DNA of 64,000 bases from positions 1 to 64,000 of the forward strand of contig NZ_UFQC01000011.1 in NCBI RefSeq assembly GCF_900496975.1. Reading direction: 5' to 3'. The stretch comes from Achromobacter veterisilvae. GTDB lineage: Bacteria; Pseudomonadota; Gammaproteobacteria; Burkholderiales; Burkholderiaceae_B. This document shows, piece after piece, positions 51,443-59,749 of the stretch (position 1 is the stretch's first letter; each line of letters starts with the position of its first letter). The notes beneath the pieces were generated by a model. It saw nothing but the letters and a program-made list of their open reading frames with translations. It ran no database searches and had not been told where the DNA came from. The position numbers were made by a program, and so were the translations under genes.

Positions 51443-52429
51443 TCAGCTTTCCTGGGTGCGCGGATCGACGAAGCGATAGATCAGATCGGTGAGCAGGTTG
51501 AACACCACGACCATGGTCGACGTGATCAGGAAAACGCCCAGCAGGAGCTGGTAGTCGCGCTGCAGCAGGGCGTCGAACATCAGGCGTCCGATGCCGGGCC
51601 AGCCAAAAACGGTTTCGGTCAGCACGGCTCCGCCGGCCATCTGTCCCAACTGGATCCCGGCGAAGGTGACGACGGGCAGCAGGGCGTTGCGCAGCGCGTG
51701 GTGGCGGATGATCTGGTTCACGGGCACGCCTTTCGCGCGCGCCGTCTTGATGAAGTCCATGCCCAGGACCTCGAGCATCGAGGCGCGCGTCAGGCGCGCG
51801 TAGACCGCCATGAAGAAGCAGCCCAGCGAGACCGTGGGAAGGACGAGATGCGTGGCGATGTCCTTGACCCTGGCCCAGCCCGCCAGGCCGCTGCCTACCG
51901 TCTCCATGCCGAATGGCGGCAGCCAGCCCAGTTGCAGCGAGAAGAAGATGATCGCGAGCAGGGCCAGCCAGAACTGGGGCGTCGCGTAGATCAGCAGCGA
52001 TGCCGTCATCAGCACGCTGTCGATCCAGGGATGCTTGCCCTGGTAGCGGCAGCGCGAGGCGACGATGCCGAACAGCACGCCGAACAGCAGCGCGAAGACG
52101 AATGCGCAGGCCATCAGCAGGAGGGTGGCGGGCAGCCTGTCCATGATCAGGTCGAAGACCGGCAGCCGTTCGCGGTACGAATAGCCGAGGTTGAACTGCG
52201 CCACGCCTTTCAGGTAGGTCGCGAGCTGGACGTAGACGGGCTTGTCCAGGCCGAATTGCTGGCGCAATTGCTCGACGTAGGCCGGATCCGAAGACCCCGA
52301 TTCGCCGGCGAGCACGGCGGCCGGATCGCCGGGCGCCATGCGGATCAGCATGAAGTTGATGATCACCACGCCCAGGATGACGAATAGGGCTTTGCTCAGG
52401 CGCGAGACCAGGAAGGACAATTTCTGCAT
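51443..52429 (-). CDS. dipeptide-type ABC permease (DppB-like)
   Basis: 328 residues, about six helices, starting MQKLSFLVSRLSKALFVILG. The conserved MAPGDPAA motif, RQQFGLDKPVYVQ, and the EAA loop TARAKGVPVNQIIRHHALRNALLPVV identify DppB. It follows the binding-protein gene by 77 bp. Together with the DppC-like and fused ATPase genes it completes an importer for peptides, nickel, or small amides. Confidence 0.93.
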   Translation of the reverse strand: MQKLSFLVSRLSKALFVILGVVIINFMLIRMAPGDPAAVLAGESGSSDPAYVEQLRQQFGLDKPVYVQLATYLKGVAQFNLGYSYRERLPVFDLIMDRLPATLLLMACAFVFALLFGVLFGIVASRCRYQGKHPWIDSVLMTASLLIYATPQFWLALLAIIFFSLQLGWLPPFGMETVGSGLAGWARVKDIATHLVLPTVSLGCFFMAVYARLTRASMLEVLGMDFIKTARAKGVPVNQIIRHHALRNALLPVVTFAGIQLGQMAGGAVLTETVFGWPGIGRLMFDALLQRDYQLLLGVFLITSTMVVVFNLLTDLIYRFVDPRTQES

Positions 52430-52506
52430 GCGTTCGATTCCACGGTGTTCTGACGTTCGGGGGCCCGCGCCCTGGGGTGGGCGCGGGACCGCGCGGCCGC
52501 CGGTTG

Positions 52507-54111
52507 TTACTTGTCCAGGTACACGTCCGCGAAGGTGTCGTGCAGGCCGATGGCGGACTTCACCAGGTTGTGGACCTTGCTGCTGTAGAGCGTGGGGTTC
52601 TCGATTTCGAACAGGTAGCCATTGGCCACGTCCGCGACCAGTTGGCGCTGGATCTCGTCGTAGAGCTTCTGGCGCTCTTCATTGGACGTGGTGGTCGCTG
52701 CCTTGTCCCACAGGGCGTCGACGGCCGGGTTCTTGTAGCCCTGGTTGTTGACGAAGGCGGATCCCTTGACGATGTTGCGCTCCAGATAAAGGCGCGAGAC
52801 GCCCAGCGCCGGGTCGCCGTACTGCGACGTAAAGCTGAAGGTCAGATCGAAGTCGAAGTCGGAGACGCGCTTGGACCACGTGCCGGCGTCCGCGGGCTCG
52901 ATCTCCACCTTGAAGCCGACCTGCTCCAGGCTCTGGCGGGTGTACTCGCCCAGCCGGTCCCATACCGCTCCGTAGGGATAGGAAAGAATCTTGATCGGCG
53001 TCTTCGAGAGATCCACGCCGGACTCCTTGATCAGCGCGCGGGCGGCTTTCAAGTCATATTGGTACGGCGGGACCTTGGCGTCGTAGAAGGGCGTGCCGGA
53101 CGAAATCGGGCCCGTGGCGATCTTGCCCAGGCCGAAGAAGATGTTGTCGACCACGAACTTCCGGTTGACGGCCGCCATTACGGCGCGGCGCACCAGCACG
53201 TTGTCGAAGGGCGGCTTGCGCTGGTTCATCTGCATGTAGGCCTGGGGCGAGAACATCTCCCAGCCGCTGGTGGTGTACTGCACGTTCGGCAGGGCCTTCA
53301 GGCGGCGCACGTCGACGCTGTCGGCGTCGCCGCTGCGCAGCACCTGCACGTCGCCGCGCTCGAATGCCACCGCGCGCGAGGCGGCGTCGGGAATGACGTT
53401 GAACACGATCTCGTCCAGGTAGGGCTTTCCTTTTTGCCAGTAGTCGGGATTGCGCGCCAGGATGATGTACGAGCCCCGCTTCCATTCCTTCAGCTTGAAG
53501 GGGCCGGTGCCGATGGGCGTCTGGTTGGCGGGGTTGGTCTTGTAGTCCGTGCCGTCGTAGATGTGCTTGGGCACCATCGGCATGTTGTCGCTGACGAACG
53601 CCTTCAGGAACGGGGCGAAGGGCTGCTTGAGGCGGATCTCCACCTTTTCCGGGTTCACCGCGGTGACCGATTCGACGAACTGGGTGATGATGACGCGGGC
53701 GCGCGGGTGGACCTCGCGCAGGAACTTGTCGATGGAGAACACGACGTCGTCGGCGGTGAAGGGCTTGCCGTCGTGCCACTTGACGCCGGATTGCAGTTCG
53801 AAGACATAGACCTTGCCGTCGTCGGAGACCGACCACGATTTGGCGAGTCCCGGGGCGGGTTCCAGCGCCGGCGTCCAGGTCAGCAGGCTTTCGTAGATCT
53901 TGCCCGCGACGTATTGCGTCGGGATTTGCTGGTTGAGGCCCAGCATGAGCATGGGCGGTTCGGGCTGGACGATGGCGCGCAGAGTGCCGCCTTGGGTCTG
54001 CGCCTGCGCGCTGTTGCCGGCGAAGGCGAGGGCGGCCGCGAGCGCCAGCGCCAGGAGGGGGCGCTTGCCGCGGGAGGGGGCCAGGGATGAGGTAGCCAGG
54101 GCAGAGTACAT
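52507..54111 (-). CDS. family 5 extracellular substrate-binding protein (DppA-like)
   Basis: 534 residues. A signal peptide (RPLLALALAAALAFAGNSAQA) precedes a family 5 solute-binding domain: LRAIVQPEPPMLMLGLNQQIP, KSWSVSDDGKVYVFELQSGVKWHDGKPF and FTADDVVFSIDKF split over ~60-115, then IGTGPFKL and NPDYWQKGKPYLDEIV. These bind peptides, opines, nickel or glutathione-like compounds. AAGGAAAG is about six bases before the ATG. Followed by the Dpp-type permeases; preceded by pxpA. Confidence 0.93.
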   Translation of the reverse strand: MYSALATSSLAPSRGKRPLLALALAAALAFAGNSAQAQTQGGTLRAIVQPEPPMLMLGLNQQIPTQYVAGKIYESLLTWTPALEPAPGLAKSWSVSDDGKVYVFELQSGVKWHDGKPFTADDVVFSIDKFLREVHPRARVIITQFVESVTAVNPEKVEIRLKQPFAPFLKAFVSDNMPMVPKHIYDGTDYKTNPANQTPIGTGPFKLKEWKRGSYIILARNPDYWQKGKPYLDEIVFNVIPDAASRAVAFERGDVQVLRSGDADSVDVRRLKALPNVQYTTSGWEMFSPQAYMQMNQRKPPFDNVLVRRAVMAAVNRKFVVDNIFFGLGKIATGPISSGTPFYDAKVPPYQYDLKAARALIKESGVDLSKTPIKILSYPYGAVWDRLGEYTRQSLEQVGFKVEIEPADAGTWSKRVSDFDFDLTFSFTSQYGDPALGVSRLYLERNIVKGSAFVNNQGYKNPAVDALWDKAATTTSNEERQKLYDEIQRQLVADVANGYLFEIENPTLYSSKVHNLVKSAIGLHDTFADVYLDK

Positions 54112-54184
54112 GCGGGTCTTTCCTTGAGAGGGGACTGGGCTTTCGCCTTCAGGATGAGCGGAATGTGGCCGGTGCTGCGTTTCG

Positions 54185-54937
54185 TCAGATTGTCTTGACC
54201 GCGATGCCCTCGGCCTCCAGGGCGGTGCGGATCTGGCTTGCGAACTGCACGGCGCCGGGCTGGTCGCCATGTATGCATAGGGTGTCGGCTGCGATGGGGA
54301 CGTCCTTGCCCGAGAGCGAGCGCACCACGCCTTCCTTCACCATGCGCCTGACCTGGGCGATGGCCTGCCCGACGTCCTCGATCATGGCGTTGGGCTGGGA
54401 ACGGGGGGTGAGCGTGCCGTCGTCCTGATAGGTGCGGTCCGCGTAGACCTCGAAGACCGTGGGCAGGCCGAGATCGCGGGCGGCCCGCGCGATCGCGGCG
54501 TTGGCGACGTAGATCGGCAGCGTCGGATCCAGGTCGTGCACCGCGCGCGCCACCGCGTTCGCCAGCTCCGGATCGCGGGCGGTCATGTTGTAGAGGGCGC
54601 CATGCGTCTTCACATGGTGCAGGCGGCCGCCCTGGGAGCGGGCAAAGGCGTCCAGCGCGCCGACCTGGTAGACCACCAGGGCATAGACTTCGTCCGGCGT
54701 CATCGCCATGGCCCGGCGGCCGAAGCCCTGCAGGTCCGGCAGCCCCGGATGCGCGCCGATGGCGACGTTGGCCGCGATGGCCGCGCGGACGGTCTTGAGC
54801 ATGACGTCGGGATCGCCGGCATGGAAGCCGCAGGCGATGTTGGCGGAAGTGACGTGCGAAAACAGTTCCAGGTCCTGGCCCATGACCCAAGGCCCGAAGC
54901 TTTCGCCCATGTCGCAGTTGATATCGATGGATGGCAT
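54185..54937 (-). CDS. pxpA: 5-oxoprolinase subunit A (LamB/YcsF family)
   Basis: 250 residues. IDINCDMGESFGPW at the start and ANIACGFHAGDPDVM, IGAHPGLPDLQGFGRRAM, and EVYADRTYQDDGTLTPRS are the standard YcsF/PxpA segments. With PxpB and PxpC it forms the ATP-dependent 5-oxoprolinase that opens pyroglutamate to glutamate. The gene lies 43 bp from pxpC and 73 bp from the binding-protein gene, so it is in the same operon. Cluster context suggests another lactam as a possible substrate. Confidence 0.95.
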   Translation of the reverse strand: MPSIDINCDMGESFGPWVMGQDLELFSHVTSANIACGFHAGDPDVMLKTVRAAIAANVAIGAHPGLPDLQGFGRRAMAMTPDEVYALVVYQVGALDAFARSQGGRLHHVKTHGALYNMTARDPELANAVARAVHDLDPTLPIYVANAAIARAARDLGLPTVFEVYADRTYQDDGTLTPRSQPNAMIEDVGQAIAQVRRMVKEGVVRSLSGKDVPIAADTLCIHGDQPGAVQFASQIRTALEAEGIAVKTI

Positions 54938-54980
54938 AGTGGTTTCTCCTGGGATCGTCAGAGGCGCGGAAACGGGTGGG

Positions 54981-55982
54981 TCAGGATTCCAGCGCCCGCG
55001 CGGCGGCGTGGCGCAGGTGCTGCAAGCGTTCTTCGAAGTCCCGCCAGGCGTTTTCGGCGTCCGCCTGCGTGACGGTTTCGAAACGCAGGCCGTCGCCCGG
55101 CATGGCCTGGGCGAGCAGCGGCAGGTCGGCGCTGGCGACGTAGCCGATCTTCGGGTAGCCCCCCGCGCTTTGGCGGTCCGCCATCAGGACTATCGGCTGG
55201 CCGTCGGGAGGGACCTGCACGGTGCCGAAGGCCGTGGCTTCCGAAACCAGCTCCATCGGCTGTTCGAGCATCAGGGCCGGGCCTTGCAGGCGTATTCCCA
55301 TGCGGTCGGATTGAGGCGTGACCTGGTATTGCCGGCTTTCGAAGTCCGCGCGGGCGGCCGCCGTGAACGCCTGCCAGTGCGGGCCGGGGATGACGCGCAG
55401 CAATCCTGCGGGCCTGGCCGGCGGCGACACGTCCACGGGCAGGGCCGACAGCATGGGCAGCCCGCTTTGCACCATCCGGCGTTCGATGGGCAGGGCGGGG
55501 GCGGTCCGGCGCTGGGCGCTCAGCGGCACGTGGTCGCCCTTGCGCAGCGGCCGGCCGTGGAAGCCGCCGAATCCGGCGCGCACGTTGGTGCTGCGGCTGC
55601 CCAGCACGGGTTCGGGCGCCAGGCCGCCCCGCACCGCCAGGTACAGGCGCGCGCCGGCGGTGCGCGCGCCGATGTCCAGGACCACCCCGCGGCGCAGCAG
55701 CACCGCCTGCCCATAGGGCACGGGCTGTCCGTCGGCGGTCACGTTCATGGGGGCGCCGCACAGGGCGATCAGCGTGTGTTCGGAAAAGGATAGACGCGGT
55801 CCGTTGAGGGTGCATTCGAGCACGGCCGCGTCCTCGGGATTGCCGACGAGCGCATTGGCCGCGCGATGCGACCATTCGTCCATCGGTCCGTTGACGGATA
55901 CGCCGTACTGCTGGTGTCCCAGGCGCCCCGTGTCCTGCAGCGTGCTGAACATGCCGGGGCGTTCGACGAGCATGGTTCTCAT
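54981..55982 (-). CDS. pxpC: 5-oxoprolinase subunit C (biotin-dependent carboxyltransferase family)
   Basis: 333 residues, KipA/AHS2 family: VERPGMFSTLQDTGRLGHQQYGV, GPMDEWSHRAANALVGN, LECTLNGPRLSF, and the SDRMGIRLQGPALMLEQPMELVSEA region. AHS2 is also the second half of the carboxyltransferase domain of urea carboxylase. The start ATG at 55982 overlaps the pxpB stop (ATGA). It acts with PxpB as a complex. Confidence 0.94.
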   Translation of the reverse strand: MRTMLVERPGMFSTLQDTGRLGHQQYGVSVNGPMDEWSHRAANALVGNPEDAAVLECTLNGPRLSFSEHTLIALCGAPMNVTADGQPVPYGQAVLLRRGVVLDIGARTAGARLYLAVRGGLAPEPVLGSRSTNVRAGFGGFHGRPLRKGDHVPLSAQRRTAPALPIERRMVQSGLPMLSALPVDVSPPARPAGLLRVIPGPHWQAFTAAARADFESRQYQVTPQSDRMGIRLQGPALMLEQPMELVSEATAFGTVQVPPDGQPIVLMADRQSAGGYPKIGYVASADLPLLAQAMPGDGLRFETVTQADAENAWRDFEERLQHLRHAAARALES

Positions 55983-56701
55983 GGACGCGGCTCCAGCAGA
56001 TCCCGGAATTCGTCGGGAGTGATCGGCTTGAATCTCAACTGGTCTCCAAGGCGCAGGCGCGTCGGCGGATCCTGTCGCACGTCGAAGAGATTCCACGGGG
56101 TGCGCGCGATGACGTTCCAGCCGCCGGGCGATGCATCCTGGTAAATCGAGGACAGGCCGTTGGCGATGGCGACCGAACCGGCCTCGACGCGCGTGCGCGG
56201 CGAACTCCGGCGTCCGATCTTCAGGCGCGGGTCCAGCGGCCCGGCGAAGGGATTGCCGGGAGAGAAGAAAAAGGCGTAGAGCGTGAGCGGCGCGCCGCAA
56301 TGCAGTTCGATCGTTTCGTCCACGGTCAGGCCGCAATGCCGCGCGACATCCTCCAGGTCGGGACCGAACTCGCCGCCATAGCAGGCCGGTATCTCGATGG
56401 CGCGGCCTTCGGTGGACAGCACCGGCAAGTCCTGCGCCAGCAGGGATTCGAGATGGCGCGTCAATTGCGCGGAAGGAAGCTCCGCGCCTTTCGGAAAGGC
56501 CGCCGGCTGGAAATGCACGGCGACGGTGGTGAACGCGGGCACCACGTCGATCACACCCGGCGGCTTGCTGGCGGCCAGCAGGGCGGCGACGGCGTGCACG
56601 GCCCGGCTGGTCTCGACGTCGGCCTGTTCGCCCAGGCGGATCAGCAGGCAACGGTCGCCGACCGGCTCGATCCGCGCATCGCGCAAGGCCGCGGGTTTCA
56701 T
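55979..56701 (-). CDS. pxpB: 5-oxoprolinase subunit B (KipI/AHS1 family)
   Basis: 240 residues, same length as KipI. GDRCLLIRLGEQADVETSRAVHAVAALL at the start, IPACYGGEFGPDLEDVARHCGLT, and FSPGNPFAGPLDPRL plus GSVAIANGLSSIYQDASPGGWNVIARTP are family landmarks. AHS1 is the first half of the urea-carboxylase carboxyltransferase domain. It is coupled to pxpC by a 4-bp overlap. Overlap and order (B-C-A) are those of ordinary pxp operons, with the biotin genes added downstream. Confidence 0.95.
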   Translation of the reverse strand: MKPAALRDARIEPVGDRCLLIRLGEQADVETSRAVHAVAALLAASKPPGVIDVVPAFTTVAVHFQPAAFPKGAELPSAQLTRHLESLLAQDLPVLSTEGRAIEIPACYGGEFGPDLEDVARHCGLTVDETIELHCGAPLTLYAFFFSPGNPFAGPLDPRLKIGRRSSPRTRVEAGSVAIANGLSSIYQDASPGGWNVIARTPWNLFDVRQDPPTRLRLGDQLRFKPITPDEFRDLLEPRP

Positions 56702-56730
56702 GGAGGGGGCTGTGGGGAGCACGATGCTTG

Positions 56731-57957
56731 TCAGTCGCGGGTGAGCAGCGCGCACGCCGCGACGATCTGCTCGCAGGCGAGCTTGAGGCGTTCGTCGGAC
56801 AGGGCGAACGCCAGCCGCAGGTAGGGCGCCAGCCCGAACGCCGTGCCCGGGACGACCGCCACGCCCGCCTCTTCGATCAGGTAGCGGGCAAGGTCGGCGT
56901 CGGTCGATATCCGGTCTCCCTTGGGCGTCCGGGCGCCGATGGCGCCGGCGCAATTGGCGAACAGGTAGAAGGCCGCCGGCGGACGAGCGACGGTCAACAG
57001 GGGAGCGGCCCCTTGCAGGATGGACAGGGCCATGTCCCGGCGGGCGCGGAGCCGGTCGCGCCAGCCGTCCAGGAATTCCTGCGGGCCGTCGAGGGCCGCG
57101 GCCGCGGCGACCTGGCTGACCGATGACGGGTTGCTGGTGCTTTGCGATTGCAGCAATTCCAGCCCCTTGATCAGCCAGGCCGGGCCGCCCGCGTAGCCCA
57201 GGCGCCAGCCGGTCATGGCGTAGGTCTTGGAGACCCCGTTCACCGTCAGGGTGCGTTCGCGCATGTCGGGCGCGGCCTGCACGAACGAGGTGAATTCGCC
57301 TTCGTACACGATCTTCTCGTAGATGTCGTCCGACAGGACCATGAGCCGCGGATGCCGGCGGACCACGTCCGCCAGGGCGCGCAGCTCGTCGCGCGTGTAG
57401 AGCGCGCCCGACGGGTTGCACGGGGCGTTGAGGATCAGCCAGCGCGTGCGCGGCGTAATGCGGGCGGCAAGCTCTTCGGGCGTGATCTTGAAGTTCCGGC
57501 CTTCGCCGGGCGTGACCACGACGGGCTCGCCGCCCGCGATCTTCACCATTTCGCTGTAGGAAACCCAGAACGGCGCCACGATGATGGCTTCGTCGCCGGG
57601 GTCGATGGTCGCCAGCATCGCGTTGAACAGGATCTGCTTGGCGCCGGTGGCCGCGATCACTTCCGATTCGGTGTAGTCGAGCCCGTTGTCGCGCGCGAAC
57701 TTGCGCACGATCGCGGCCTTCAGGGCCGGGGAACCGCCCACGCCGGTATAGCGGGTATGGCCGTCCACGATTCCCTTGATCGCCGCGTGCTGGATATGCG
57801 CGGGTGTGTCGAAATCCAGTTCCCCTTCGCTCAGGCTGATGATGGAGCGGCCTTGGGCGGCCAGGCGGCGGGCCAGTTCGCTGACCGCGCCGGTCGCCGA
57901 GGGGCTGGCCGCGGAAAGACGGTCGGACAAACGCAAATCGAGGTGGGCAGTGGTCAT
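56731..57957 (-). CDS. class I PLP-dependent aminotransferase (AspB-like)
   Basis: 408 residues from the ATG at 57957. Fold type I features: ISLSEGELDFDTPAHIQ, YTGVGGSPALKAAI, LNAPCNPSGALYTRDEL, the PLP lysine in NGVSKTYAMTGWRLGYAGGP, and FVVVPG-like AGVAVVPGTAF at the end. It resembles the aspartate/aromatic aminotransferases of the AspB group. First gene of the long minus-strand operon, 29 bp before pxpB, and so the one closest to the GntR-controlled promoter. Confidence 0.92.
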   Translation of the reverse strand: MTTAHLDLRLSDRLSAASPSATGAVSELARRLAAQGRSIISLSEGELDFDTPAHIQHAAIKGIVDGHTRYTGVGGSPALKAAIVRKFARDNGLDYTESEVIAATGAKQILFNAMLATIDPGDEAIIVAPFWVSYSEMVKIAGGEPVVVTPGEGRNFKITPEELAARITPRTRWLILNAPCNPSGALYTRDELRALADVVRRHPRLMVLSDDIYEKIVYEGEFTSFVQAAPDMRERTLTVNGVSKTYAMTGWRLGYAGGPAWLIKGLELLQSQSTSNPSSVSQVAAAAALDGPQEFLDGWRDRLRARRDMALSILQGAAPLLTVARPPAAFYLFANCAGAIGARTPKGDRISTDADLARYLIEEAGVAVVPGTAFGLAPYLRLAFALSDERLKLACEQIVAACALLTRD

Positions 57958-57997
57958 GTGGAACCCGGGAACGGCGTGGATGGAAACCTGATCTTGC

Positions 57998-58032
57998 GTG
58001 GTATACAAGAACAAGTACATTCGGTATACCAC
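57998..58032. promoter_or_regulatory. twin GTATAC operators of the pxp/acc operon and GntR gene
   Basis: Two sites, TGGTATACAA (57999-58008) and CGGTATACCA (58022-58031), flank a 13-bp spacer. Together they form a 9-bp outer inverted repeat GTGGTATAC / GTATACCAC. Each is a GTATAC palindrome of the sort bound by FadR/GntR FCD-type dimers, and they lie 41 bases upstream of the aminotransferase start, in an AT-rich region that probably holds the promoter. Confidence 0.75.
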
Positions 58033-58229
58033 CTATATACCTATATTTGATAACATTGGAGTTACTTTAAGGTTTTGCGCTGAAAACGGGGAGACATGGC
58101 TTTTCCCATCGCGCGCAGCGGCACCGGGCAGCCGACCGGCACAGGCTTTCCGGGACGGAGCGGGCTGGCGTTGCTTTTGACGAATATGTGCCAAACTGCA
58201 TTTTTTGGAATCGGGCGCGAACAGGAGCC

Positions 58230-58910
58230 ATGACTACGGGTCAACTCACAGAACAAGATGGCCAGGAGGCCGAAAGCAACGGCAAGGGATTGGCGAATCA
58301 GGCGTACGACGCCCTGGTCGACCTGATCCTGTCGCGTGAGCTGAAACAGGGCGAGCAAGTGCAGGAGCGCATGCTCGCGCAAAGGCTGGGCGTGTCGCGC
58401 ACGCCGCTGCGCGAAGCCATGCACCGGCTCGAAGGCGAGCGGATGCTCGAACGCAAGTCCAATAACCGCCTGTTCGTGCGCCAGGTCACGCTGCAGGAGC
58501 TCATGGAGGGGCTCTATATACGCAGGATGCTGGAGTCGGACGCGGCGGCCCGGGCGGCCGGCAACGTGCCGGCGGACAAGCTGGCCGACCTGCGCAAGCG
58601 CATAGAGGCCTTGATGAACATGGATTCTCCGGCGGATCCGCTGCACCAGCAGTTGGACGCGGAGCTGCATGGGCTGATCGCCGAATACTGTGGCAACGAG
58701 CTGCTGGCCGGCATGATCGCCAATCTGCGGCAGAAGACGCGGATGTTCTCGCTCAAGCGGCTCGAAAAACGCATGGTGCCCGTCTGTGGCGAGCACATGG
58801 CGATGATCGACGCGCTGGCCAGAGGGGACGCCGAGGCCGCCTCCGCCGAAACGATGCGCCACATCGACAACATACGGCAGTCCATCATCGACAAGCTGGC
58901 CGGCATGTAG
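58230..58910 (+). CDS. GntR-family regulator, FCD (FadR-like) type
   Basis: 226 residues from the ATG at 58230 (CAGGAG seven bases upstream; an earlier GTG at 58188 is not supported by a ribosome site). N-terminal winged helix (ANQAYDALVDLILSRELKQGEQVQERMLAQRLGVSRTPLREAMHRLEGE split over ~32-80) and an all-helical FCD effector domain. FCD regulators sense carboxylic or amino acids. Divergent from the seventeen-gene operon and almost certainly its repressor, releasing the two GTATAC operators when the substrate or a keto-acid is bound. The slipin gene is convergent. Confidence 0.92.
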   Translation: MTTGQLTEQDGQEAESNGKGLANQAYDALVDLILSRELKQGEQVQERMLAQRLGVSRTPLREAMHRLEGERMLERKSNNRLFVRQVTLQELMEGLYIRRMLESDAAARAAGNVPADKLADLRKRIEALMNMDSPADPLHQQLDAELHGLIAEYCGNELLAGMIANLRQKTRMFSLKRLEKRMVPVCGEHMAMIDALARGDAEAASAETMRHIDNIRQSIIDKLAGM

Positions 58911-58930
58911 CGCGGCGGGCCGCGCCGCCC

Positions 58931-59698
58931 TTACGCCTCGCCCTTCGCGGCGAGGTTCCGCAATATCTGGCCGAGTTCGGTGGGGAAGGGGAAGACGATG
59001 GTCGAGTTGTTCTGCGTGCCGATCATGGCCAGCGTGCTCAGGTAGCGCAACTGCATCGCCTCAGGCTGCTGCGACAGCGTGCGCGCGGCGTTCAGCAGCA
59101 TCTGCGCGGCCTGCTCTTCGCCCTCGGCATGGATGACCTTGGCGCGCCGCTCGCGTTCCGCCTCGGCCTGCCGGGCGATGACCCGCACCATGCCCTCGTT
59201 CAGGTCGATGTGCTTGATCTCCACGTTCGCCACCTTGATACCCCAGGCGTCGGTCTGCGAATCGAGGATTTCCTGTATATCGTTGTTCAGCTTGTCGCGT
59301 TCCGAGAGCATTTCGTCGAGATCGTGCTTGCCCAGCACGGAGCGCAGGGTCGTCTGCGCCAGTTCGCTGGTCGCCTGCCGGAAGTTCTCGACCTGGATCA
59401 CGGCGCGTTCCGGGTCGATCACGCGGAAGTAGATGACGGCGTTCACCTTGACCGATACGTTGTCGCGCGAAATCACGTCCTGGCTGGGCACGTCGAACAC
59501 GGCCATGCGCTGGTCCACGCGCACCATCTGCTGGACCACGGGAATCATCAGGATCAGCCCGGGACCCTTGACGCCGGTGAAGCGGCCCAGCGTGAAGATC
59601 ACGCCGCGCTCGTATTCGCGCAGGATGCGGACCGCCAGCGCGAACAGCGCGAGGGCCAGCACGAGAATGGGGCCGTAGAAGGCAAGGTTCATCAACAT
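58931..59698 (-). CDS. slipin/SPFH-domain membrane protein
   Basis: 255 residues. N-terminal membrane helix ([19 protein letters not shown]) then a prohibitin-type SPFH domain: [51 protein letters not shown], and a coiled-coil region ending in [16 protein letters not shown]. The residues [14 protein letters not shown] are the slipin signature. It follows the NfeD-type protease gene by 51 bp and is its usual partner; the two form a membrane quality-control complex. Confidence 0.93.
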   Translation of the reverse strand: MLMNLAFYGPILVLALALFALAVRILREYERGVIFTLGRFTGVKGPGLILMIPVVQQMVRVDQRMAVFDVPSQDVISRDNVSVKVNAVIYFRVIDPERAVIQVENFRQATSELAQTTLRSVLGKHDLDEMLSERDKLNNDIQEILDSQTDAWGIKVANVEIKHIDLNEGMVRVIARQAEAERERRAKVIHAEGEEQAAQMLLNAARTLSQQPEAMQLRYLSTLAMIGTQNNSTIVFPFPTELGQILRNLAAKGEA

Positions 59699-59749
59699 GG
59701 CAGACTCCTGAAAAGTGAGGGTTCGGCGTCGCCGGACGGGGGCGGGGCG

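Noticed and set aside
40922-58910. A recently acquired genomic island
   Set aside because: No integrase, tRNA, direct-repeat ends or IS element is visible, and base composition by eye is like the flanks.
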